Shown here: positions 39,418-47,049 of the stretch, one piece after another
Position numbering within the stretch: the first letter of the stretch is position 1
How the letters are laid out: the number at the start of each line of letters is the position of its first letter
Origin: Bacteroidota bacterium
GTDB taxonomy: Bacteria > Bacteroidota > Bacteroidia > AKYH767-A > OLB10
Direction: 5' to 3'
Assembly (NCBI GenBank): GCA_016709725.1
Contig: JADJMG010000001.1
Coordinates: 682,001-746,000, forward strand
DNA length: 64,000 nt
Made by a program: the position numbers and the translations under genes
The notes under the pieces: model-generated
Databases searched by the model: none
The model's input: the letters and a program-made list of their open reading frames with translations, nothing else
Told to the model about the DNA's origin: nothing

Positions 39418-40839
39418 ATGAACATCAACCAAAACAACTATGAAGCATGGTTTCTCGACTATTACGAGAAGCAGCTAAGCGCCGAACAGGTGGCTGAGTT
39501 GTTTTTGTTTTTAGAACAACATCCTTTATTAAAAGAAGAATTTGATGCTTTTGCTGACATCTTCATCACAACACCAATGATTGCAGAAGAGAAATTGTTT
39601 AATAAACAATCGCTCAAGAAATACGATGAGGTTTGTGAAGAAAATATTCAAGAGTGGTTAATTGCACAATTAGAAGGAGATTTAACGACTCAACAATTGC
39701 AAAGTCTTGAGAATTTTTTGGTGGCACATCCTGCGTTTTTGAAAGATCAAACAATCCTTGCTAAAACAAAATCAGAAAATAAAACGGATGAACAATTTGA
39801 AAAACACTCATCCTTAAAGCAATTTTCTGCAATCACAACCAATAATATTCAGAACTGGTTGATTGCTGATTTGCATGGCGATTTAAATTTACAAGAGCGC
39901 ACAACCTTGTTAGCATTCTTGAAAAATAATCCTTCCTTTAACATTGACAAAGCGCTTTATCAACAAACGATTTTGTCGGCGGTGAATGATGAAGAATTTC
40001 CAAACAAGAAAAAATTACGTAAAGGAATCGTGATTCCATTCTATCAACAAAATATTTTCTATCGTATTGCTGCGATGCTCCTGTTGCTGATTGGTGCTGG
40101 CATTCTTTTTACCATCTATCAAAACAATTCGGGATCCGATCGACATGTAGTTGAAGTTAAAGATTCGACTGTGACACCTTCATTGATTACACCATCGCGA
40201 AGCCCCGAGACTCCCATCTACGAAAAAGAAAAGCAACTTGCATCGGTAGATACGCTTTCCAAAACAACACGTCCATCTAACCAAGAAAGAAAATCACAAA
40301 AGGTTGTACTTCCTAAAATAAATCAGGAGCAAAATAATTTTGCTGAAGAAAAATCATCTCCAACATTTAATAAAAAAGTTCCACAGCTACCACATAACAA
40401 CAAACTAGTTCGACAAGAAGAAGAATTGATGGCGATGGAATTAAAGGGAACTCAACCACTCCGTGTTAATCAACTAACACTTCCGGTGGAGCGACGCTAT
40501 ACACCAAAAGCTACGATTGCTTATGAAAATCCGAACGAGCCACCCTCGCTCTTGGAAATTTTACAAGCTTCACGTTTGGCGAATGATGTAATTGATGTCA
40601 CTGCAAAAAATATTAATAACGCAGTTGGTGGAGATTTAGTGAGTAGTCCAGAAAATCCCATTCGACTCCCTTTCAAAAGCCGACTTTATAAATTTGTGGG
40701 GAATGCCATCAATAAAATTTCAAATAACAAAGTGAAAGTGCGCACTACTTTCAATCCGATAACTGGAAAAATGAGTGCGTATGAGATTAAAACGAATAAA
40801 AAAACGATACAACGCCAATTTGAATCCGCGAAATATTAA
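39418..40839 (+). CDS. Single-pass membrane protein with repeated N-terminal units, candidate anti-sigma factor
   Basis: 473-residue protein with three similar ~38-residue helical units before the membrane segment: EAWFLDYYEKQLSAEQVAEL, then IQEWLIAQLEGDLTTQQLQS, then IQNWLIADLHGDLNLQERTT, each continuing with FL...HP.F-type residues. One membrane helix (about 212-234, IAAMLLLLIGAGILFTIY) places the rest, a Ser/Lys/Gln-rich linker and a C-terminal domain (LLEILQASRLANDVIDVTAK), in the periplasm. Its position one base after the ECF sigma gene argues for an anti-sigma role, but the usual HxxxCxxC zinc motif is absent. The units may be sigma-binding helices; this is inference. Confidence 0.75.
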   Translation: MNINQNNYEAWFLDYYEKQLSAEQVAELFLFLEQHPLLKEEFDAFADIFITTPMIAEEKLFNKQSLKKYDEVCEENIQEWLIAQLEGDLTTQQLQSLENFLVAHPAFLKDQTILAKTKSENKTDEQFEKHSSLKQFSAITTNNIQNWLIADLHGDLNLQERTTLLAFLKNNPSFNIDKALYQQTILSAVNDEEFPNKKKLRKGIVIPFYQQNIFYRIAAMLLLLIGAGILFTIYQNNSGSDRHVVEVKDSTVTPSLITPSRSPETPIYEKEKQLASVDTLSKTTRPSNQERKSQKVVLPKINQEQNNFAEEKSSPTFNKKVPQLPHNNKLVRQEEELMAMELKGTQPLRVNQLTLPVERRYTPKATIAYENPNEPPSLLEILQASRLANDVIDVTAKNINNAVGGDLVSSPENPIRLPFKSRLYKFVGNAINKISNNKVKVRTTFNPITGKMSAYEIKTNKKTIQRQFESAKY

Positions 40840-40917
40840 ATAAAAAAAATAAAATCATTGTAACTTTCAACTTCTCCTTTTCATCTTAAAATAAGAATCC
40901 AAAAATAAATTACGGTT

Positions 40918-42362
40918 ATGAAACATTACACATTATTACTCATTGCGCTCTACTGCTTCATTGGACAAATTAGTTTTGCGCAATCTGAAGAAACACGAAA
41001 TCTTGCTGAATTCAGTACGATTAAAATAAAAGATAATGCAGAAGTGCATGTGCGCATTGGGAGTCCGCAAGAGGTAAAAATAGTATCAGAAAATAATCTC
41101 GATAAAACTGAAACAAAAGTTGAAGATGGAGCTTTAAGTATTCATGGCAAGTACGCGAAAGTGTACATCACCCTAGAAAAATTAGAAGGAATAAAAATCA
41201 GCGGTATCGGAAAAGTTTTTGCAGATAGTGTAATCACAGGAAAAAACTTAGAAGTTTCCATTTCTGGTTCAGGTACTGTAAAGATGCCACTTGATGTAGA
41301 TTATTTAGAAGTAAACATCAGCGGATTGGGCAAATTGCAACTAGAAGGAGTTGCGAATCATGTAGAAAGTTCTGTGAGTGGCAGTGGGAAAGTGGATGCT
41401 CTTGAGTTAAAAGCTAAAGATGTAGAAACAAAGATTAGCGGTGTAGGAAAATTCATGATGGATGTTACGGAGTCGCTGGAATTAAATATTTCTGGATCGG
41501 GTACCTTCTATTACAAAACCAAACCAACAAGTTTAAATACTAATATCAGCGGCATTGGAAAATATGGTGTTTACAATGGAGACGAAACATCAGAAAGTAA
41601 TCGCAATCATAATGGAAACGATTCGAATGAATATGTGGGTGCCCCTAATGATGATCGCAACTATGGAATCCATTGGGATCGAGATTCCATCTTCAACAGA
41701 AGTGAAAATGCGAGATCACATTGGAGCGGTTTTGAAATTGGATTCAATCAGCTTCTCATAAAAGACAAATTCAGCACCGATATTCCAGATGGATATGATT
41801 TCTTAGAATTGAATTCGGGCAAATCCATCAATGTAAACATAAATTTATTCGCACACGACTTCCCGCTTTACAAAAGGTATTTAATGTTCACCACGGGAAT
41901 TGGATTAACGTTAAACAACTATCGCTTTAGCTCTGACAAAACATTACTATCCGACACTAACCGTACGGTTGCTGGATACGATTACGACAAAAACAACGAA
42001 CGCATCAATTACAAAAAAAATAAGCTGGCCGTCAACTATATTACTATTCCCCTGTTGCTGCAGTTTAATTCTCGTTTGGAATATAAAAATCCTTTCACGT
42101 AGCTACTGGAATCTTATTTTCATACAAATACAATTCACATCTAAAACTAGTATACACCGAAGATGGAGACAAAGAAAAAACCAAACGACATGATGAATTC
42201 AATATCCAACCTTTTCGTTACGATGCCACCGTTCGAATTGGTTATCAGTCGTACACTTTATATGCTTCGTATTCATTAAACACGTTGTTCAAGGAAAATA
42301 GAGGTCCCAGTTTACATCCTTTTCAAATTGGAATCAACATCTTAAATTTTGATTTATTCTAA
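40918..42362 (+). CDS. DUF2807 (head GIN) protein fused to outer-membrane beta-barrel, frameshifted
   Basis: About 480 residues. After a signal peptide (MKHYTLLLIALYCFIGQISF) comes a DUF2807/GIN domain made of seven successive ~20-residue beta rungs, each with an ISG-x-G motif (KISGIGKVFAD, SISGSGTVKMP, NISGLGKLQLEG, SVSGSGKVDA, KISGVGKFMM, NISGSGTFYY, NISGIGKYGVY). An Asn/Asp linker leads to a PorT-like beta-barrel (SHWSGFEIGFNQLLIKDKFS onward). The frame stops at 42102, but one extra base at about 42093 restores FHVATGILFSYKYN through to FQIGINILNFDLF and a stop at 42362. It lies 78 bp after the candidate anti-sigma gene. It is probably an outer-membrane protein with a surface or periplasmic adhesin-like head. 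Confidence 0.82.
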
Positions 42363-42410
42363 TTAAAAGTTGCTATAGATTAATAATAAAGGTTCAGGTT
42401 ATTAAAAAGT

Positions 42411-42441
42411 GAAAGGCATTGGAGTTTTCAATGCCTTTCTT
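42411..42441 (+). terminator. Terminator hairpin after DUF2807 gene
   Basis: GAAAGGCATTG (42411-42421), loop of 7, CAATGCCTTTC (42429-42439): perfect 11-bp stem followed by TTTG. It ends the sigma-factor operon. Confidence 0.75.
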
Positions 42442-42587
42442 TGTTCGAGCAATTTTTTCAAAATAAACACTCCAACTTACACGCTTCTTTCTCGATTTTC
42501 AACTTACACAGTGAGTTACCCTTCTTCTATGTGTATCGAAGATGAACATTTTTCTATTACTTTTGAAGCCATAAACATCCAAACAAC

Positions 42588-44126
42588 ATGTTCACTTTAC
42601 TACAGCAAAAACAAGAAGAAGCGCATAAAGGCGGAGGCGAAAATCGAATTGCAGCTCAACACAAAAGAGGAAAACTAACGGCTAGAGAGCGCTTACATTT
42701 TTTATTAGATGAAGGCAGCTTTGAAGAGATTGGTATGTTGGTGACACATCGATCGGTGGAGTTTGGTTTAGACAAAGAAAAATATTTAGGCGATGGTGTT
42801 GTGACCGGCTACGGAAAAATAGCAGGTCGGTTAGTGTATGTTTTCGCACAAGACTTCACTGTTTTTGGAGGATCCTTAGCGGAGGCACATGCAGGAAAAA
42901 TTTGTCGCATCATGGATTTAGCGATGCAAAATGGAGCTCCACTCATTGGACTCAACGATTCGGGTGGCGCACGTATTCAAGAGGGTGTTGTTTCCTTAGG
43001 TGGTTATGCCGATATCTTTTACAGAAACACGATGGCTTCGGGAGTGATTCCACAAATTAGTGCCATCATGGGACCTTGTGCGGGGGGTGCTGTTTATTCA
43101 CCTGCTATCACTGATTTCATTATGATGGTAGAAAATACATCGTACATGTTTGTGACGGGACCTAATGTGGTGAAGACAGTAACGCACGAGGAGGTGACTA
43201 GTGAAGATTTAGGAGGGGCATCGGCACACAGTGTAAAATCAGGAGTGACGCATTTTTCTTGTGCTAACGAAATTGAATGCATCAACTCGATCAAAAGATT
43301 GTTGAGTTATATTCCTTCGAATTGTGAAGACCAAGCACCACACTATGCTTATACCATTAGCAATGAAAAGCGACTTGCTTTGAATACCATCATTCCTGAA
43401 AATCCCAATCAACCTTATGATATTCGTGAAGTCATTGATCATTTAATTGATGATGACGGAGAAGGATTTTTTGAAGTTCATAAAAATTTCGCAGAAAATA
43501 TTGTAGTTGGATTTGCACGACTTGCCGGAAGATCCATTGGTATTGTCGCCAACCAACCTGCTTACTTAGCGGGGGTACTCGATATCCATTCATCGACCAA
43601 AGCGGCTCGCTTTGTACGTTTTTGCGATTGCTTTAATGTTCCCTTACTCGTGTTGGAAGATGTACCAGGATTTTTACCAGGGACTGATCAGGAATGGAAT
43701 GGAATCATTAGCAACGGTGCGAAATTATTATATGCGTTTTGTGAAGCGACAGTTCCGAGAGTAACAGTAATTACTCGTAAAGCTTACGGTGGTGCCTATG
43801 ATGTAATGAATTCAAAACATATTGGTGCGGATATGAATTATGCATGGCCCACTGCGGAGATTGCGGTGATGGGTGCAAGAGGAGCTGCAGAAATTATTTT
43901 CAAAGGAGAAATTTCGAAAGCAAAAGATCCTGCTGCAAAATTGAAAGAGAAAGAAGAAGAGTACATTAACCATTTTGCAAATCCATATCGCGCTGCAGAG
44001 CGTGGGTATGTGGATGAGGTGATTAAACCAGAAGATACTCGTCAGAAATTAATTAATGCTTTCGCCATGTTGGAGAATAAAGTGGTGAAGTTGCCGAAGA
44101 AGAAGCATGGGAATATTCCGTTGTAG
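42588..44126 (+). CDS. Acyl-CoA carboxylase carboxyltransferase (beta) subunit
   Basis: 512-residue biotin-dependent carboxyltransferase, propionyl-CoA carboxylase type. It transfers carboxyl from carboxybiotin to an acyl-CoA, giving methylmalonyl-CoA if propionyl-CoA is the substrate. Signatures: KLTARERLHFLLDEGSFEEI, DFTVFGGSLAEAHAGKI, LNDSGGARIQEGV, the oxyanion-hole glycines in MGPCAGGAVYSPA and YGGAYDVMNSKH, and the VPGFLPGTDQEWNGII motif. Full length and undisturbed. The biotin carboxylase/biotin carrier subunit is not in the window. Together with the CoA-transferase at 2353-3936 it points to short-chain acyl-CoA catabolism. Acetyl-CoA or other specificities cannot be excluded. Confidence 0.94.
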   Translation: MFTLLQQKQEEAHKGGGENRIAAQHKRGKLTARERLHFLLDEGSFEEIGMLVTHRSVEFGLDKEKYLGDGVVTGYGKIAGRLVYVFAQDFTVFGGSLAEAHAGKICRIMDLAMQNGAPLIGLNDSGGARIQEGVVSLGGYADIFYRNTMASGVIPQISAIMGPCAGGAVYSPAITDFIMMVENTSYMFVTGPNVVKTVTHEEVTSEDLGGASAHSVKSGVTHFSCANEIECINSIKRLLSYIPSNCEDQAPHYAYTISNEKRLALNTIIPENPNQPYDIREVIDHLIDDDGEGFFEVHKNFAENIVVGFARLAGRSIGIVANQPAYLAGVLDIHSSTKAARFVRFCDCFNVPLLVLEDVPGFLPGTDQEWNGIISNGAKLLYAFCEATVPRVTVITRKAYGGAYDVMNSKHIGADMNYAWPTAEIAVMGARGAAEIIFKGEISKAKDPAAKLKEKEEEYINHFANPYRAAERGYVDEVIKPEDTRQKLINAFAMLENKVVKLPKKKHGNIPL

Positions 44127-44187
44127 AAGTTAGATTTTAGATTTTGGATGTTTTTTGAATCGTCGAGATCTTGATTCGAAAATATAT

Positions 44188-44240
44188 TCGTTGCTCTCGT
44201 TGCGATCGAAGCCGGACGTTGCGCCCGCTGCGTTTAAATA
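44188..44240. repeat. CGTTGCG dispersed repeat copy
   Basis: CGTTGCTCTCGTTGCGATCG followed by AAGCCGGACGTTGCGCCCGC and TGCGTTTAAAT resembles units near 22051 and 35237. No gene lies in the spacer 44127-44325. Confidence 0.5.
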
Positions 44241-44276
44241 AGAATCAATAGGTGACGATAAATATAAAAATTCAAA

Positions 44277-44300
44277 AGCCCCGCATCGCAGGGCTTTCTA
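44277..44300. terminator. Terminator-like hairpin between convergent genes
   Basis: AGCCCCGCATCGCAGGGCT (44277-44295): outer stem AGCCC/GGGCT with inner GC/GC pairs around one mismatch, preceded by AAAA and followed by TTTC. It is placed between the carboxylase gene and the converging 87-residue gene. Confidence 0.6.
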
Positions 44301-44325
44301 TTTGGATGCAGGACTGATGTCAGCA

Positions 44326-44589
44326 TTACGAAATAATATCTTTCAATTCGATGAGTCGGAGGTAAGGATTCATTACAGATGTTGAATAAGTAGCACCGAT
44401 TTTATTAATACGATTTTTCTTCACATGGTACCACAGTTGAATGTAAAATCCATTCATATAATATAGATTTACTCTATACTGTAAATTTTGTCGTACGATC
44501 ATAAAGGTGGCGTGGTGCCAAACATGCCATGCTTGTTCATCGAAGCTAAGCGAGTTGAATTGTTCTACGGAAGGGACGTCTTTTATCAT
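44326..44589 (-). CDS. Small protein of unknown function
   Basis: 87 residues, no signal peptide and no membrane helix: MIKDVPSVEQFNSLSFDEQA, then many Tyr/Trp/His residues (HVWHHATFMIVRQNLQYRVN, YYMNGFYIQLWYHVKKN). The composition suggests a small alpha-beta domain. Family not recognised. It is convergent with the carboxylase gene and may have lost an upstream partner, because a coding-looking remnant ends 12 bp before it. Confidence 0.6.
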   Translation of the reverse strand: MIKDVPSVEQFNSLSFDEQAWHVWHHATFMIVRQNLQYRVNLYYMNGFYIQLWYHVKKNRINKIGATYSTSVMNPYLRLIELKDIIS

Positions 44590-44601
44590 ATATTTTGTGT
44601 T

Positions 44602-44699
44602 CTACTGATGCAAATTACCATCGAAGTAGAAGCTAATAGTGAATCCTTTTGGTGAATAAGAAGGATTGTCGGGTGAAAATTGACGGAAGCGATGGGAAG
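44602..44699 (-). pseudogene. Possible 3' remnant of a gene, cut by GGGAGAT repeats
   Basis: On the minus strand an open frame reads SHRFRQFSPDNPSYSPKGFT then ISFYFDGNLHQ and stops at 44602, which looks like the natural end of a protein. Upstream it runs directly into the GGGAGAT repeat (44695-44725), and no start or homologous continuation is seen. Short and uncertain. Confidence 0.25.
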
Positions 44700-44743
44700 G
44701 GAGATGGGAGATGGGAGATGGGAGATCCCGCAGTTCTGCGGGA
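44695..44743. repeat. GGGAGAT tandem repeat plus CCCGCAG palindrome
   Basis: Four to five copies of a 7-bp word (GGGAGATGGGAGATGGGAGA, about 44699-44725) run into TCCCGCAGTTCTGCGGGA (44726-44743), an 18-bp near-palindrome also found, in perfect form, at 25501-25520. The rest of the 44590-45015 spacer shows only a promoter-like box at its right end. Confidence 0.65.
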
Positions 44744-44983
44744 CAGGTGTTAGATGATTCATGCTTGCTTTAATAATTGGATCCCGCTATCTCATTGGTA
44801 AGCAGATTGAATATGGCCTTTCTTCAAAGGTTAAGTTGGGAGATTTGATTAATCACAGTTAATTGCGTTCCTTTCTTAAAAAAACCTATTTAAAGATTGA
44901 ATATCAATAATATACATGCAAAAATTTTAGATTAAATAATCGTGAAGTAAATCATTTTTAGGTATTACTGCTCATTTATTCAC

Positions 44984-44991
44984 TACTTTTG
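44984..44991 (+). promoter_or_regulatory. -7 box of the lamin-tail gene
   Basis: TACTTTTG matches TAnnTTTG exactly, 24 bp before the ATG at 45016. Upstream at the expected distance is TTTTAGG (44956-44962), a partial match to the -33 TTTG. Confidence 0.45.
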
Positions 44992-45015
44992 CCACAAATA
45001 ATTAATAATTACAAA

Positions 45016-45902
45016 ATGAAAAAATCTTTACTTTACTATTCATCATTGCGGCCGCGGCAAGTACAACGATTGCTCAGTCTACTTTAGTTATTAACGAAGT
45101 TGACTATGATCAACCAAGTGTTGACAGTGCTGAATTTATTGAACTTTATAATGCATCACCTAGCGGAATCAATTTAGGAGATTATACTGTTTTACTATTT
45201 AACGGAAATGCATCTAGTAATTCCTTTTATGATAGTTTTCCATTACCAAGTCAAGTATTGAATTCTGGGGATTACTTCGTTATTTGTGGTGGTAGCGGAT
45301 TAGTTCCTAACTGCGATATGGTACTTGCTAATAAATTTGCTAATATCATTCAAAATGGTTTTCCAGATGCAATTGTTATCCGCGACAACAATACTTTGAA
45401 CTTAATTGATGTGGTTAGTTACGAAGGAAGTTGCATTGCTCCTTATGTTTCTGGGAATGGATGCCCATCAATACAAAGTGATACCGCACAAACTGATAGT
45501 ATTGCCGGTAAATACTTAGGTATCTCTCGTTTCCCTGATGGAGCGGATACCAATGATGACTCTACAGATTGGAATCGTGTTTGTATTACTCCTGGAGCTG
45601 CGAATACAAATTCAACTACTAACTGTGTAACTGGATTAAGTACTCCAAAATCTACTTTAGCAATTGACGTATATCCAAACCCATCAAGAGGTATTGTTAC
45701 GATCAACTACAAAGCAACTCAAGGTAAAGCGGTGAATGTACGTGTGAGTGATATCCTCGGAAATGAATTGAAGTTTGTAACCTTGAAAGCAAATGCTTCA
45801 GTTGGACAAATTGATTTATCGGAATACCATAATGGTATTTATTTAATCAAAGTTCAATCGGGTGCTTCACAAACTGTGAAAAGAATTATTCTTAATAAAT
45901 AA
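45016..45902 (+). CDS. Lamin-tail-domain protein with T9SS sorting domain, frameshifted near start
   Basis: About 295 residues. From ATG 45016 the frame is MKKSLL and then lost; adding one base at about 45030-45036 gives a good signal peptide (LFIIAAAASTTIAQ). The mature protein begins with a lamin-tail domain (LVINEVDYDQPSVDSAEFIE, LYNASPSGINLGDYTVLLF, NSGDYFVICGG, ISRFPDGADTNDDSTDWNRV), a small Ig-like fold often fused to exported nucleases and adhesins. It ends with a type A sorting domain (IDVYPNPSRGIVTINY ... HNGIYLIKVQSGASQTVKRI). No catalytic domain is present, so it is probably a small surface protein. Confidence 0.85.
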
Positions 45903-45923
45903 GATACTTAACATTGTATTAAG

Positions 45924-45954
45924 CCTGCTATTCGAAAGAGTAGCAGGTTTTTTT
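45924..45954 (+). terminator. Terminator with GAAA tetraloop
   Basis: CCTGCTATTC GAAA GAGTAGCAGG (45924-45947), a 10-bp stem with one G-T pair capped by a GAAA tetraloop and followed by seven T (45948-45954). Ends the lamin-tail gene. Confidence 0.9.
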
Positions 45955-46087
45955 ATGCGCAATTTTTCTAATCCAAATTGTACATTTACTTAACTTGCTT
46001 TTTTTGGGGCTTAGGGATTACTAAAGAGGAAATTTCTGTTTGGGGTTAATCCTGACGGGTAATCGATTTTACGATTGAGCCTCAGGG

Positions 46088-46303
46088 TTAGTTGTTAAAT
46101 TGATTCTCAATAGCAATTAAAGCCAATTGATTTCGAATCCGATCATACGTCTTCTTTTCATGTAAACAAGCGTGGCAAATAAATCGTTTTGCTTTATACA
46201 CTCTTGACAATAGTTTGATGGATTTGTCGGTAGGATTTATCTTGATGGGATCCATCACATTTCCACACTGCGGACATTTTACTTTTTTAGCGATTGCTTT
46301 CAT
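46088..46303 (-). CDS. Small zinc-ribbon protein
   Basis: 71 residues with two CxxC pairs, VKCPQCGNVMD near the start and FICHACLHEK in the middle, suggesting one zinc ribbon. The rest is basic and helical (KKTYDRIRNQLALIAIENQF). No signal peptide. Family not recognised; a nucleic-acid-binding or transcription-related role is possible but not shown. Confidence 0.6.
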   Translation of the reverse strand: MKAIAKKVKCPQCGNVMDPIKINPTDKSIKLLSRVYKAKRFICHACLHEKKTYDRIRNQLALIAIENQFNN

Positions 46304-46382
46304 GGAATTTAATTCTTCTGATGCAAAGTTTATACATCAAAACGAAGAAGGGGTTACGGAAATAAATAGAAATTATTAAGGA

Positions 46383-46870
46383 TGAGGCTGCGCTACGATC
46401 GTTTTCTCTTCGCCAATTTTCTCTTCGCTAGTTTTCTCTTCGCCAGTTTTCTCTTCGCTAGTTTTCTCTTCGCTAGTTTTCTCGCAAAGACGCGAAGGCG
46501 CTAAGGCTGCGCTACGATCGTTTTCTCTTCGCCAATTTTCTCTTCGCCAATTTTCTCTTCGCTAGTTTTCTCTCCGCCAGTTTTCTCGCAAAGACGCTAA
46601 GGCGCTAAGGCTGCGCTACGATTTATTTCTTTTCGCTACCCCTCGACAAGCTCAGGGTGAATCTTTCTCGAAACCCTCGGCCAGCTCAGCTTAAAAAGAC
46701 GCTAAGGCGCTAAGGCTGCGCTACGATCGTTTTCTCTTCGCCAGTTTTCTCTTCGCTAGTTTTCTCTCCGCCAGTTTTCTCGCAAAGACGCGAAGGCGCT
46801 AAGGCTGCGCAATGATTGTTTTCTCTTCGATAGTTTTCTTGCAGAAGCTACGCAATGCTATTTATTCTCG
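46383..46870. repeat. Nested minisatellite of 15-bp units inside CGCAAAG repeats
   Basis: Higher-order repeat. Each block has CTCGCAAAGACGCGAAGGCG, CTAAGGCTGCGCTACGATCG and then two to five copies of a 15-bp unit (TTTTCTCTTCGCYAR). GGCTGCGC marks block starts at 46386, 46505, 46609, 46714 and 46803, with spacings of 119, 104, 105 and 89 bp that differ by about one 15-bp unit. The CTCGACAAGCTCAGGGTGA repeat (about 46642-46660) is inserted in the third block. No gene. Confidence 0.85.
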
Positions 46871-46914
46871 CAAAGGCCGAAGATGGTGCAAAATTTCCTC
46901 GAACTATTTTTGAT

Positions 46915-47045
46915 TCTCTCTCCGTCACCCCTCGCTTTGTTTCAGTTTCTCGCTCTCCTCATACTTCGCTCTCACACTCTTTCTCACTCTCCTCGCGATG
47001 CTTCGCGATCTCCCACTCTCCCACTCTCCCACTCTCCAACTCTCC
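46915..47045. repeat. CTCCCACT / CTCACTCT low-complexity repeat
   Basis: Runs of CTCTCACACTCTTTCTCACT and CTCCCACTCTCCCACTCTCC up to 47045. The stop codon of the protease gene is inside this repeat, so the repeat forms the 3' end of that gene. Short open frames here (Ser/Leu/Pro-rich) are repeat translations. Confidence 0.7.
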
Positions 47046-47049
47046 TACT

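Noticed and set aside
45016..45050. Programmed frameshift in the lamin-tail gene
   Set aside because: No slippery heptamer with a downstream structure was seen, and similar breaks occur throughout the window, so a sequence error is simpler.
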